Shown here one piece after another: positions 35,806 to 44,981 of a stretch of DNA of 64,000 nucleotides. Numbering within the stretch: the first letter of the stretch is position 1; every line of letters begins with the position of its first letter. This DNA comes from an uncultured Mediterranea sp. (lineage in GTDB: Bacteria; Bacteroidota; Bacteroidia; Bacteroidales; Bacteroidaceae), in contig CAMACX010000008.1 of assembly GCA_945831575.1 (NCBI GenBank), positions 1 to 64,000 on the forward strand, given 5' to 3'. A program made the position numbers and the translations under genes. Below the pieces are notes generated by a model. That model was not told the origin of the DNA, made no database searches, and saw only the letters and a list, made by a program, of their open reading frames with translations.

Positions 35806-36795
35806 ATGATGATAACAGTAGCCAATCCGATTTACGATGCGGTGTTCAAGTATCTCATGGAGGACGAACGCATTGCACGTACGTTGCTTTCAGCACTACT
35901 CAAGAAGAAAGTGCTGCAAGTCAGCACGCGTCGACATGAATATACCAATGGTACACGAGACAACATATCCATGTTTCGTATAGACTTCGCTGCGCAGGTG
36001 CTACAGGATGATGGTTCAGTAAAGTTGGTGCTCATTGAGCTGCAGAAGACTTGGCTCGACACTGAGACGCTCCGTTTCCGTCAGTACCTCGGTGCGCAGT
36101 ATCAGAATCCGGAGAATATAGTCAAGGAGGATAATCCGCAGGGTTATGCCACCCCCATGATTGCCGTCTATATGCTGGGTCACCGTGTGGGTGACATTGA
36201 GGAGCCAGTCATCTACGTCAACCACCGTTCCTACAACTATGAGGGTCAGGAGGTGACGAAAGGTATCCCAGATTCCTTCGTGGAAAGTCTGACTCATGAC
36301 AGCATTATCATTCAGTTGCCCTTGCTCCACGGCCAAATCAATAACCGGTTAGAGAAAGTGCTGAGCGTATTTGATCAGAGTCGCAAGGATGAAAATAGCC
36401 GTCAAATTATGCGGATTGATGAATCGCTCTATGCTGATGATGCAGATATGCTGTACATACTTCATCGGTTGACTTCTGCTGCTGCCGATGCCAAACTCCG
36501 TCAGGACATGAACGTGGAGGATGAGTATTTCTCTGCCATTGAGAAGCGCGATACGGAAATCATGCTCCGTGACAAGAAAATTGAAGAGCAAGGTATTGAA
36601 CTGGCAAAACGTGAATATCTATTGGAAGAGCAGCAGAATCAGCTTACAGAGCAGCAGAATCAGCTATTAAAAGAACGTAAGAAGTTACACTCCTTAGTGT
36701 CAGCTTTGGTGGCAAGTGGCATGTCTTTGGAGCAGATAGCGACCATGACAGGCAATAGCATAGATGAAATTAACTCTTGTCTTGGTGCAGATTAA
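35806..36795 (+). CDS. Rpn/PDDEXK_2-family nuclease (putative transposase-related)
   Basis: A 329-residue protein of the PD-(D/E)XK nuclease family transposase group (PF12784), related to RecA-independent recombination-promoting nucleases. The catalytic residues are the Asp in MFRIDFAAQ and the Glu and Gln in VLIELQKTW; NPIYDAVFKYLMEDERIA is the usual N-terminus. Residues about 250-285 are a coiled coil with the heptad EEQQNQL repeated twice, and the end (SGMSLEQIATMTGNSIDEI) is a small helical domain. Whether it moves DNA in this group is unproven. It has its own promoter and terminator. Confidence 0.85.
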   Translation: MMITVANPIYDAVFKYLMEDERIARTLLSALLKKKVLQVSTRRHEYTNGTRDNISMFRIDFAAQVLQDDGSVKLVLIELQKTWLDTETLRFRQYLGAQYQNPENIVKEDNPQGYATPMIAVYMLGHRVGDIEEPVIYVNHRSYNYEGQEVTKGIPDSFVESLTHDSIIIQLPLLHGQINNRLEKVLSVFDQSRKDENSRQIMRIDESLYADDADMLYILHRLTSAAADAKLRQDMNVEDEYFSAIEKRDTEIMLRDKKIEEQGIELAKREYLLEEQQNQLTEQQNQLLKERKKLHSLVSALVASGMSLEQIATMTGNSIDEINSCLGAD

Positions 36796-36823
36796 TTTCC
36801 AGGACAATTATGGTAGAAAAAAG

Positions 36824-36868
36824 AAGGAGCATCTCTCCTATAATCGAGGAAAGTGCTCCTTGCTTTTT
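36824..36868. terminator. Bidirectional terminator for the Rpn gene and tRNA-Leu
   Basis: AAGGAGCA (36824-36831) pairs with TGCTCCTT (36854-36861), with a second inner pairing of CTCTCCT with GAGGA. T5 follows on the plus strand, and an A-rich run precedes it that reads as T-rich on the minus strand. Confidence 0.7.
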
Positions 36869-36874
36869 GTCCTG

Positions 36875-36956
36875 TGCGCGTGATAGGACTCGAACCTACA
36901 CGCCTTACGGCACCAGATCCTAAGTCTGGCGCGGCTGCCAATTACGCCACACGCGC
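36875..36956 (-). tRNA. tRNA-Leu (anticodon TAG)
   Basis: The complement begins GCGCGTG and ends CACGCGC plus A, giving a 7-bp acceptor stem. The anticodon loop CTTAGGA is held by CCAGA/TCTGG, giving anticodon TAG. The T arm has GGTTCGAGTCC, and a variable arm of leucine type is present. No CCA is encoded. Confidence 0.92.
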
Positions 36957-36981
36957 TGGATGATTGTTCAAGTTTGCGCCG

Positions 36982-37012
36982 CAAAGATAGGAAGTTTTTT
37001 TGTTACAGCAAA
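36982..37012 (-). promoter_or_regulatory. Promoter of tRNA-Leu
   Basis: The complement has TTTG (37009-37012) and TATCTTTG (36982-36989), spacer 19 bp, 26 bp upstream of the tRNA 5' end. Confidence 0.65.
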
Positions 37013-37037
37013 TTCTATGGCATAGAAATGTGCGTTT

Positions 37038-38081
37038 TTACTCGTTTTTGAGCAGACAGCGGGCTGTTTCGATGATGGTGTCGATTCCTTGAGCCTCGTC
37101 TATAGCTTGCATATCCACTTTTACGTCAGGGTCGATGCCAAACTCTATCTGCTCCTGTTGCGCATTGAGGTGAGGGCTGGCTGAGAAGCGTACACCCCAG
37201 CCGTTGGGTAGCTCCGAGGAGAAGGGCAGACCGCTGCCCCCACCTGTCTTGTCGCCGACAATTTTCACCTGTGGAAAACAGCTCATGGCGTTCACAAAGT
37301 CATTGGTTGCGCTGTAGCTGTGTCGGTTGGTGAGTAGCATTACAGGTTTCTGCCAACGTATGCCCTTGCTTGGCTCCACATAGATGGGTTCGGGGGTGGA
37401 GAAGTCGTTGTGACCAGGTCCGGTCTTGTGTTGTATGTAACCTGTCAGTACCCGTTCGTTGGTGAAATGTTCGGCCATTAGCGTGGCATAGTTCAGTGCA
37501 CCGCCGCCGTTGTTGCGCACGTCGATGATGAGGCCGTTGCAGATGGAAAGGTAAGAGAGAATTTCGTTCATGTTGCCGTTGCCAATGCCGCTACTGAAGT
37601 CGCCGTAATACACGTAGCCGATGTTGTCTTCCAGAATGCGATATTTGGCCCCTCCGGCGATGCGGTAGTCGCGTCCCAGGTATTGCTCCACGAGACTCTC
37701 GGAGAAGTTGCGTGGATAGTCGAGGTACCAGTCCCAGTAACGGGCCATGTCGCTAGTGCTGTAAAGGTTTACGTGGCCGTCCTTTAATTCGGCCAACATG
37801 TTTCCCAGTACCTCAAAGAGCCCTGCAGAACTCATATCATCGGTGATGAGTGGGGTATAGCGGCGGTGTACGTCATCCCAGTCGATGCCTTTGTAATCCA
37901 GGAAGCAGTATTGTTGATCGATGATTTGCCAAAGGCATTCGAAGTTACCGGTAGGGGTGTTGTCAAACTCCTCCTCGCCAATGCAGCCTGTGGGCAGTAG
38001 TAGGAAGAGTAAGGTGATGAGGTCCAGCAGCAATTGGGAGGTAGTGCGGTGGAAACTAGAGTGGTGATTGGAGTGGTTCAT
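37038..38081 (-). CDS. S41-family peptidase lipoprotein
   Basis: A 347-residue lipoprotein (lipobox LLPTGC). It fits the S41 (tail-specific protease) family: ELKDGHVNLYS, then DVRNNGGGALNYA, then the catalytic Ser in LTNRHSYSATNDF and the Lys in GDKTGGGSG. The PDZ-like region is short. Such enzymes cleave proteins in the periplasm. ATG 38081 is chosen because the codon at 38093 is TTG. It is the last gene of a minus-strand run with the DUF3316 protein and topoisomerase IV subunit A. Confidence 0.85.
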   Translation of the reverse strand: MNHSNHHSSFHRTTSQLLLDLITLLFLLLPTGCIGEEEFDNTPTGNFECLWQIIDQQYCFLDYKGIDWDDVHRRYTPLITDDMSSAGLFEVLGNMLAELKDGHVNLYSTSDMARYWDWYLDYPRNFSESLVEQYLGRDYRIAGGAKYRILEDNIGYVYYGDFSSGIGNGNMNEILSYLSICNGLIIDVRNNGGGALNYATLMAEHFTNERVLTGYIQHKTGPGHNDFSTPEPIYVEPSKGIRWQKPVMLLTNRHSYSATNDFVNAMSCFPQVKIVGDKTGGGSGLPFSSELPNGWGVRFSASPHLNAQQEQIEFGIDPDVKVDMQAIDEAQGIDTIIETARCLLKNE

Positions 38082-38139
38082 CTTTATTCTCAACGAATGA
38101 TTAATTATCAGCAGACTGTTTAATAATTCAGCTTTATGT

Positions 38140-39006
38140 TTATTTTAATAGGTAGAAGGACTTCACTACGCCAATGAGAAAGCAGTGGGAGTAGGTGTGC
38201 CACTTGATGTGGTTCAGTTTTCCTTGTTGAAGGTCGGCCAGATAGGTCAGACGTAGTGTGGATCTGCCAACGGGCAGGTCAGCGGAGAGCATCTGCCGCA
38301 GTGAGGGTTGGTTGTGGAGTGAAGTGAAGCGCACTACACCATCAGCATGTCCCAGGGAGAAGATTTCATAATATGACTGCCCATACTCGGGCATGAACTG
38401 TATGCCGGCGAGGGGTAACGTCAGTTGGTAACGTAGCGTAAGGGGCAGACGGTGTAGGCGGGTCTTGTAGATGGCCATCCCCGTAGCGTCCAGGCTCATG
38501 TAGGCACGGGCCTGAGCGGGGTTATTGCCGTTGCGTAGGTTATAGACGAAGCCGCCGTTGAGGTCGGCGGAAGCTCCTGCGGTGAGTGTGAGTTGGGGTG
38601 AAAGGTGGAAGAGGTAGTGGAGGGCGTAGTTCCAGTTGGCTAGCGAGGAAAAGGTATTGTTGTTATCCACACGGTTGTGGGTGTAGCTAGCGTAGGCCTG
38701 AAAGAGAGTCTGCTGCATCACGTTGCCCTTTACCAAATGGGTCATGCGGTTGCTCTCGCGAGTGATGCGAAACTCCACACCCTTATATTCCTGGGGTGAG
38801 AGGTAGGTGTCAAACACGTTGGTGTAGCCAGCACCGTACATCGTGGCGCGGGTCACGTGACGAGTGGGGTCGTTTGCATGGAGTGAGTCTCCGCTTAGTT
38901 TGTTGACCGTAAAGAGCGAGTCGTACTGCTCCTGTCCACTCAATTCCGAAGATAGGAGAAGAAGGAGGCTTATGATGGCGATATGGAGTCTGTTAGGTAT
39001 CTTCAT
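38140..39006 (-). CDS. DUF3316 family secreted protein
   Basis: A 288-residue protein with a signal peptide (cleavage near ELSGQ) that looks like the DUF3316 family of Bacteroidota: RATMYGAGYTNVFDTYLSPQEYKG, then beta-strands with aromatic ends, and a final VVKSFYLLK. It is probably an outer-membrane protein of unknown function. It starts 46 bp after the topoisomerase stop and precedes the S41 gene. Confidence 0.75.
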   Translation of the reverse strand: MKIPNRLHIAIISLLLLLSSELSGQEQYDSLFTVNKLSGDSLHANDPTRHVTRATMYGAGYTNVFDTYLSPQEYKGVEFRITRESNRMTHLVKGNVMQQTLFQAYASYTHNRVDNNNTFSSLANWNYALHYLFHLSPQLTLTAGASADLNGGFVYNLRNGNNPAQARAYMSLDATGMAIYKTRLHRLPLTLRYQLTLPLAGIQFMPEYGQSYYEIFSLGHADGVVRFTSLHNQPSLRQMLSADLPVGRSTLRLTYLADLQQGKLNHIKWHTYSHCFLIGVVKSFYLLK

Positions 39007-39051
39007 CTTTATCAAACGTATTCTGTCCGAGAGTCACTCAGGTATAAGTGG

Positions 39052-41736
39052 TTAATCAAACAGTTTCATCTGTCCCGTCAGCTCATCAATGATGTCACTC
39101 TGACTCTTTCCGCGGTCAGGGTCCAGATTTTCGGGCTCTGATGCAGTAGGAGGTTCTTCAGGCACAGGGTCGGGCTTGCGAGTAGGCTCCAACTCATTGA
39201 TGGTCTCAATGGTATAATTGGTGAGGCGTTTGCCTTTGGCTTTGAAGCCCTTCACGGCAATAAAATCATCGGCCTCTACCACTAGCGGTTCGCGTTGTAG
39301 CTCCTTGCTACTGCTGAATACCACCTCCAGACGTGGATAAGCCTCATCAGTAAGGAGTAGGAGCCTGCTATTGCGGTTCTCACCCAGGAAGTTCTGTTTA
39401 CGAGCCGTGGCCTCCATGCAGAATCGCTTCAGGTAGGGGTAGTTCTGCTGGTCGGCATCGTAAAGGGCAGCAGTCCAGACCTTGTCTGGTACGAACTTCT
39501 CGATGATGCGTATGTCAGGCTCGTAGTGGTTGTTGAGGTCGAAGGTGGTAATGTAGAAATCGCCATTGTTCATGACTACGAGGATGCGGTCATCGCTATG
39601 AAATTCGCCCAAGTATTCGCCTCGGCCATCATAGTTGAGGCGCATGATGTCGCGGTCGTACCATACCTGCCGACCACCTAGCGTAGAACCTCCTCGTTGC
39701 TTCAGAGCAATCTTGTGTATTGGATTGCGTGTCAGAATGTTACCCATTGCTTGGCGACCCTTGATGCTGATCTTGCTGAAGTCCTCCTCGAAGATGATAC
39801 GACGGATACGTGGGTTGGGTTTGAGCGTCACTTTGATGATTTCAGCTTCGCCGTTAGGGTTGGCCGTGAAATAGACGATGCGTGAGTCCGGCGTACCCTG
39901 CGTCAGATCATACTCGCGGTCACGAACAATACCTGTTACGGCAAATCGCTTGATGTAGCAGGTGCCCTCCTTGCCGTCACGATATACCACGTTGTAGATG
40001 GTGCGTTTATCATTCTTCTTGAAGATATTGATGTAGAGTACATTCTTACCAATAAACTTCTTCTCAGCTACGGGGGTGATGATGTAGCGACCATCACGGT
40101 AGAAGATGATGACATCGTCAATTGTCGAGCAGTTTGCTACGAATTCGTCCTTTTTGAGCGAAGTACCTATGAAGCCCTCTTCACGATTGATGTAGAGCTT
40201 CTCATTGGCTTCAATTACCTTGGTCGCTTCAATGGTGTCAAAGTTGCGTAGCTCGGTGCGACGTGGAAATGCTTTGCCATACTTCTGTTGCAGCATGCGG
40301 AACCACTCCACGGTGTACTCTACTATGTTGGCCAGATGACGGTCGGTTTCCTCTATATCAGCGTTCATTTTGGCGATGAGTTCTTCGGCTTTCTCGCTGT
40401 TGAACTTCAGGATGCGGGCCATTTTAATCTCCATCAGGCGGAGGATGTCCTCTTTGGTCACTTCTCGGATGAAGGTGGGGTAGTAGGGGGTGAGCCGCAG
40501 GTCAATGTGCTCACAGGCAGTATCCATTGTCTTGGCCTCTTCAAACTCGCGGTCTTTGTAGATGCGCTCTTCGATGAAAATCTTCTCCAGCGAGGCAAAG
40601 TGGAGTGCTTCAAGCACCTCGGCCTTGTGAATCTCCAGCTCGCGGCGCAGCAATCCCAGTGTGTTATCAACCGACTTGCGCAACACATCGCTCACGGTGA
40701 GAAAGTGGGGTTTCTGGTTGTCGATGACACAACAGTTGGGCGAGATGCTTACTTCGCAGTCGGTAAAGGCATAAAGGGCATCAATGGTCTTGTCACTAGA
40801 TGCGCCTGGGGCCAGGTGGACCAGTATCTCTACATTGCCTGAGGTGAGGTCCTCCACCTTGCGTATCTTAATTTTACCCTTTTCGCTGGCCTTTACGATA
40901 GAATCACAGACGTTGGCTACTGTTCTTCCGAAAGGTATTTCTTTGATGGCTAGTGTTTTGTTGTCTATCTTTTCGATACACGAACGGACCCGCACGCTGC
41001 CTCCGCGCTCACCATCGTTGTACTTGCTCACGTCGATGCTGCCTCCTGTCTGGAAGTCAGGGTAGAGATGAAACGTTTCGCCATGAAGGTAGCTGACAGC
41101 GGCCTCACACAGCTCATTGAAGTTGTGAGGCAGGATTTTGGAAGAGAGGCCTACAGCAATGCCTTCCACACCTTGAGCCAGTAGTAAAGGAAACTTGACT
41201 GGCAGCGTGACAGGCTCGCGGTTGCGTCCATCGTAGGATTGCTTCCACTTGGTGGTCTTGGGGTTGAAGACGACATCGAGAGCGAACTTGGTGAGACGGG
41301 CCTCGATGTATCGGGCTGCTGCAGCGTCATCACCTGTGAGGATGTTACCCCAGTTCCCCTGACAGTCGATGAGCATCTCCTTCTGTCCCAGCTGTACCAA
41401 GGCATCCTTGATGCTGGCATCGCCGTGGGGGTGAAATTTCATCGCCTCGCCCACGATGTTGGCCACTTTGTTGTAGCGTCCGTCCTCCATGCGTCGCATG
41501 GTGTGGAGGATGCGGCGCTGTACCGGTTTGAGGCCGTCCATAATGTGGGGTACGGCACGTTCTAGGATTACGTATGAGGCGTAATCCAGAAACCAGTTCT
41601 GGTACATGCCGCTCAACTGGTGCTTGACTTGTGCATCGGTGGCATCAGCCGGCTTGTAGTCGGAGTGGCTTTCGGCTTCGGAGACCTTTTTTTCATCGTT
41701 CAGGTCGTCTTTCGGAGTATTGTTTTCTTCGCTCAT
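39052..41736 (-). CDS. parC: DNA topoisomerase IV subunit A
   Basis: Breaks and rejoins DNA to decatenate chromosomes. The 894 residues have the N-terminal SYVILERAVPHIMDGLKPVQRRIL, the active-site Tyr in AAAARYIEARLTK, and a long C-terminal beta-pinwheel region. The last 50 residues are acidic and Pro-rich. The family distinction from GyrA rests on the lack of a GyrA box that I can see. The partner ParE gene is not in this window. Confidence 0.9.
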   Translation of the reverse strand: MSEENNTPKDDLNDEKKVSEAESHSDYKPADATDAQVKHQLSGMYQNWFLDYASYVILERAVPHIMDGLKPVQRRILHTMRRMEDGRYNKVANIVGEAMKFHPHGDASIKDALVQLGQKEMLIDCQGNWGNILTGDDAAAARYIEARLTKFALDVVFNPKTTKWKQSYDGRNREPVTLPVKFPLLLAQGVEGIAVGLSSKILPHNFNELCEAAVSYLHGETFHLYPDFQTGGSIDVSKYNDGERGGSVRVRSCIEKIDNKTLAIKEIPFGRTVANVCDSIVKASEKGKIKIRKVEDLTSGNVEILVHLAPGASSDKTIDALYAFTDCEVSISPNCCVIDNQKPHFLTVSDVLRKSVDNTLGLLRRELEIHKAEVLEALHFASLEKIFIEERIYKDREFEEAKTMDTACEHIDLRLTPYYPTFIREVTKEDILRLMEIKMARILKFNSEKAEELIAKMNADIEETDRHLANIVEYTVEWFRMLQQKYGKAFPRRTELRNFDTIEATKVIEANEKLYINREEGFIGTSLKKDEFVANCSTIDDVIIFYRDGRYIITPVAEKKFIGKNVLYINIFKKNDKRTIYNVVYRDGKEGTCYIKRFAVTGIVRDREYDLTQGTPDSRIVYFTANPNGEAEIIKVTLKPNPRIRRIIFEEDFSKISIKGRQAMGNILTRNPIHKIALKQRGGSTLGGRQVWYDRDIMRLNYDGRGEYLGEFHSDDRILVVMNNGDFYITTFDLNNHYEPDIRIIEKFVPDKVWTAALYDADQQNYPYLKRFCMEATARKQNFLGENRNSRLLLLTDEAYPRLEVVFSSSKELQREPLVVEADDFIAVKGFKAKGKRLTNYTIETINELEPTRKPDPVPEEPPTASEPENLDPDRGKSQSDIIDELTGQMKLFD

Positions 41737-41794
41737 GGTCGTTCAGGATTGTCTGTTACGGGCTGCATGCAACTGCCTGCTCAGCCTTTCACGG

Positions 41795-41802
41795 CAAAAA
41801 TA
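41795..41802 (-). promoter_or_regulatory. -7 box upstream of parC
   Basis: The complement reads TATTTTTG, 58 bp upstream of the start codon. The -33 element is weak. Confidence 0.4.
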
Positions 41803-41856
41803 AGTATTTATTTTCGAAATCTCCCGCTTTTTTATGAAAAACTTGTTTTTCGCTCC

Positions 41857-43548
41857 TTATTCGGTAGGTAGATGAAGGATAGAACGGTACGTTGAAGGGG
41901 AGGCCAGGATACCAACTGCGGCCTTCAGTTCATCGTCCACTTTGAGTTGCTCGATGATAGCTCCACGCTGGTAGAAGTAGCGCTTTACGATTTCTACCGC
42001 TATCACACTGCGTATGTCAGTGGCAAAGTAGTCGAGGTCGTGTTCGAGGTTGTGCTGTAGCTTCTTCTCCAGAGCATCAAATTCTGCCGAGGCCTCCTTC
42101 AGATACCCCTCAAAGCGAGCCATCTCCTTGAGGTTTTTGAGTAGTTTCTCAGTCTGCTGATCGTATTTGAAGTCGGAGGCCATGACCTGAGCCTTGAAGT
42201 CAGCATAGTCGGCATCGGTCAACTGGAAGGCTTCTGCAGAGGGAATGCCGGGGTGCTTGAGGGCATACTGGGTGGCGTAATCGAAGATTTGGTTGTCGTT
42301 AACCAAGTAGTAGAGGATGTTGGGGAGCTGCTTCGCCTTGATGACTGAGTCGGGAGTCACGCCGCCGCCATCGCGTACCTCACGGCCGATAGCTGTGTGG
42401 AAAACGTGAGTCAGGCTGTCAGGGATGCGACCCACACTGCCGTCCTCATTGCGGTGGGTATAGTCGATGGCTTGTACGCAACGCCCACTGGGAATGTAAT
42501 ATTTCGAAGTCGTAATCTTGATGGTTCCACCGTAAGGCAGGGGGCGCGTGGTCTGCACGAGTCCTTTGCCAAAAGTGCGGTTGCCTACGATGATAGCTCT
42601 GTCGAGGTCCTGCATCGAGCCTGCCAGGATCTCTGATGACGAGGCCGTACCGCTGTTGACCAGGATTGCGATGGGAATCTCTGTGTCGAGTGGCTCGCGT
42701 AGGGTCTTGTATGTCTCGATGGTTTCACCCGATTTACCTCGTGTGGTAACCAATGTCTTGCCCCGAGGTACAAAGAAGTTGGCTATCTCTACCGCTTCGT
42801 CCAGCAGTCCTCCACCGTTACCCCGCAGGTCGATGACCAGCGCAGTGATGCCCTGCTTCTTCAGGTCGAGGAAGGCCTTCTTAAACTCCTTAGAGGGGTC
42901 GCCGGAGAAGGAACTGAGGTTGATGTAGCCCACCTGACCACTGAGCGTGCCGTAGCGCTCACCCTCCAACTTGGTATAGTAGGGGATGAGAGGCATCTGA
43001 ATAGCCTGCCGGGTCAGCTTGATCTCCAGCGGGTTTTCAGTGCCAGGCCGCTTCACTTTCAGCGTCAGTTCGGTGCCAATCTGTCCGCGCAACAGCTTGC
43101 TGCAGTCTGTTACACCCGTCAGGTCCTTGCCGTCCATCTCCAGCAGCATGTCGCCCGCCTTAAGGCCCGAGGTAGCAGCAGGCATTCCCTCGTAAGGCTC
43201 GATGATCAGCGTGTGCTTCAATTCTGGCTCGTAGCGTATGATGGAGCCAATGCCTCCGTAGGAGTTATTGAGCATCATGTCGAGTTCGTCGCGGTCTTCC
43301 TCAGGATAATAGACCGTATAAGGGTCAAGGGCATAAAGCATGGCATCAATCCCCTCGCGCACGCTCTTCTCCGGCTGAATGGTATCTACATAAAGGAGAT
43401 CCAGTTCGCGCACAATGGAGTTGAAGATATCCAGGCTTTTGGCCATTTTAAAACTGTGGCTGTCGCCGCTTTCAAATCCTGCCATCAATATGCCTGTCAG
43501 TACCACCGATGTCCCCAGGACGAGGCAACTTTTCTTCATTTTATTCAT
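41857..43548 (-). CDS. C-terminal processing peptidase (S41) with PDZ domain
   Basis: A 563-residue periplasmic protease. It has an N-terminal membrane or signal segment, a PDZ domain (GGIGSIIRYEPELKHTLII to GLKAGDMLLEMDG), then LRGNGGGLLDEAVE and the catalytic Ser in NSGTASSSEILAG with Lys in VGNRTFGKGLVQT. It clips C-termini of envelope proteins in related systems; its substrate here is unknown. The start could also be 43539. Confidence 0.9.
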   Translation of the reverse strand: MNKMKKSCLVLGTSVVLTGILMAGFESGDSHSFKMAKSLDIFNSIVRELDLLYVDTIQPEKSVREGIDAMLYALDPYTVYYPEEDRDELDMMLNNSYGGIGSIIRYEPELKHTLIIEPYEGMPAATSGLKAGDMLLEMDGKDLTGVTDCSKLLRGQIGTELTLKVKRPGTENPLEIKLTRQAIQMPLIPYYTKLEGERYGTLSGQVGYINLSSFSGDPSKEFKKAFLDLKKQGITALVIDLRGNGGGLLDEAVEIANFFVPRGKTLVTTRGKSGETIETYKTLREPLDTEIPIAILVNSGTASSSEILAGSMQDLDRAIIVGNRTFGKGLVQTTRPLPYGGTIKITTSKYYIPSGRCVQAIDYTHRNEDGSVGRIPDSLTHVFHTAIGREVRDGGGVTPDSVIKAKQLPNILYYLVNDNQIFDYATQYALKHPGIPSAEAFQLTDADYADFKAQVMASDFKYDQQTEKLLKNLKEMARFEGYLKEASAEFDALEKKLQHNLEHDLDYFATDIRSVIAVEIVKRYFYQRGAIIEQLKVDDELKAAVGILASPSTYRSILHLPTE

Positions 43549-43657
43549 TTGTCTTAGAGTTTTTGTTATTCGTTTATTCTTCTCATAATAGGATGCTATA
43601 CCTATTTATATATAATACTGTTTCGAGCTATTTGATTCCATATTCACTCGCTCTTTT

Positions 43658-44647
43658 TCACCCCTCCTTAATCTCGTTGATGCCACGGCGAATTTTCTCC
43701 CAGCGGTTAGGAGTGAGCGTGGTGCCTACAATCTGGATGACATGACCAGCCAGGAGCGAACCGATGCGGCCACACTTGTCGAGTGAGAGGCCACAGGTCA
43801 GACCATAGAGGAAACCTGCCGCAAAGAAATCGCCTGCCCCTGTCGTATCGCTGGGATGCTTCACGTCACTCGCCGGCACGTGCATCATCTCCGTGCCCTT
43901 GCGGATGTAGGTGCCTTTAGCTCCTACCTTTACCACAGCAATGCTACAGAGTTTGCCTAGCACTTCGAGTGCCTCCTCGGGTTCCAGACCGGTAAAGGCA
44001 CGTGCCTCGTGCTCATTGGCAAACACTACATCCACGTATTTACTCAGCAGCATCTTGAAGAATTCCAGGTTCTCCTCCACGATGTTGTAGCTGGCCATGT
44101 CGAGACAGACCTGCAACCCGGCTGCCTTGGCCAGTTCGATGGCCTGCAGGATGAGGTCATGGTCCTGCACCAGGTAGCCCTCTATAAATAAATAGGTGTA
44201 GTCCTTAAACATCTCCGCCGTGAGCTCCTCGGGCTGCAATGTAGCCGCTGCACCCAGGAAGGTCGCGAAGGTCCGTTCACCTCCATCAGAGATGAAAGTG
44301 GAAGCTACACCCGACGGATGCTCGGGTGAGACGAGCAATTTATCCTCGATACCCAGTTTTTTCAGTTCCTTGCGGAAAAAATTGCCGTAGAGGTCGTTTC
44401 CTACCTTCCCAATGAAGCCCGTGGCCGATTCCAGGTGTGCAAGGGCTCGAATGGCGTTACCAGCCGATCCCCCATTGGAGAGTTTAGTGTTCTGTTGAAG
44501 TAGGTATTCATAGATTTTGAGGAATTTATCCTCGTTAATCAACGTCATGCTACCCTTTGGTAACCCCATCATTTGAAGTATCTCATCGTTGTCAATGCGA
44601 GCCAGTACATCGACCAACGCATTGCCTAATCCAATTATTTTTTCCAT
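43658..44647 (-). CDS. PfkB-family sugar/adenosine kinase
   Basis: A 329-residue ribokinase-family kinase. It has LGNALVDVLARI at the start, the substrate loop KLSNGGSAGNAIRALA, and the C-terminal signature DTTGAGDFFAAGFLYGL with the catalytic Asp. Bacteroidota members are often called adenosine kinases; the substrate cannot be fixed. ATG 44647 follows a good -7 box (complement of 44666-44673). Confidence 0.88.
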   Translation of the reverse strand: MEKIIGLGNALVDVLARIDNDEILQMMGLPKGSMTLINEDKFLKIYEYLLQQNTKLSNGGSAGNAIRALAHLESATGFIGKVGNDLYGNFFRKELKKLGIEDKLLVSPEHPSGVASTFISDGGERTFATFLGAAATLQPEELTAEMFKDYTYLFIEGYLVQDHDLILQAIELAKAAGLQVCLDMASYNIVEENLEFFKMLLSKYVDVVFANEHEARAFTGLEPEEALEVLGKLCSIAVVKVGAKGTYIRKGTEMMHVPASDVKHPSDTTGAGDFFAAGFLYGLTCGLSLDKCGRIGSLLAGHVIQIVGTTLTPNRWEKIRRGINEIKEG

Positions 44648-44665
44648 TTTCACATAAATTTTTTG

Positions 44666-44673
44666 CAAAGATA
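44666..44673 (-). promoter_or_regulatory. -7 box of the PfkB gene
   Basis: The complement reads TATCTTTG, 19 bp upstream of the start codon. Confidence 0.5.
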
Positions 44674-44696
44674 TTGCATATTTCAATAATTCCTAT

Positions 44697-44704
44697 TACT
44701 TTTG
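44697..44704 (+). promoter_or_regulatory. -7 box of the tRNA-Asn pair
   Basis: TACTTTTG lies 23 bp upstream of the first tRNA-Asn. The -33 element is not clear. Confidence 0.45.
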
Positions 44705-44727
44705 CACCGCAATTCAGAAAAAAACAC

Positions 44728-44801
44728 TCTTCGTTAGCTCAGTCGGTTAGAGCATCTGACTGTTAATCAGAGGGTCCTTGGTTCAAGTCCAAGACGAAGA
44801 G
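44728..44801 (+). tRNA. tRNA-Asn (anticodon GTT), copy 1
   Basis: A 7-bp acceptor stem TCTTCGT/ACGAAGA, D arm AGCTCAGTCGGTTAGAGC, anticodon loop CTGTTAA in CTGA/TCAG and T arm GGTTCAAGTCC. The discriminator is G and CCA is not encoded. It is identical to the next tRNA. Confidence 0.95.
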
Positions 44802-44823
44802 CTCCTCAAAATGGATTGCTTAT

Positions 44824-44897
44824 TCTTCGTTAGCTCAGTCGGTTAGAGCATCTGACTGTTAATCAGAGGGTCCTTGGTTCAAGTCCAAGACGAAGAG
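44824..44897 (+). tRNA. tRNA-Asn (anticodon GTT), copy 2
   Basis: Identical in sequence to the copy at 44728, 22 bp downstream, and followed by a terminator. The two are one transcription unit. Confidence 0.95.
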
Positions 44898-44900
44898 CAG

Positions 44901-44934
44901 AAAGGTTCATTGCCGATGCAATGGACCTTTTTTT
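44901..44934 (+). terminator. Terminator of the tRNA-Asn pair
   Basis: AAAGGTTCATTGC pairs with GCAATGGACCTTT around a 4-nt loop, with one G-T pair, followed by T-rich sequence. Confidence 0.8.
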
Positions 44935-44981
44935 ATTTCGTTCGTCAACCATAAACTTATCAACTCAAAATCTCATATGCA

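Noticed and set aside
44728..44897. Two identical tRNA-Asn genes as attachment-site duplication of an integrated element
   Set aside because: Only 22 bp separate them and no integrase is present, so simple tandem gene duplication is enough.
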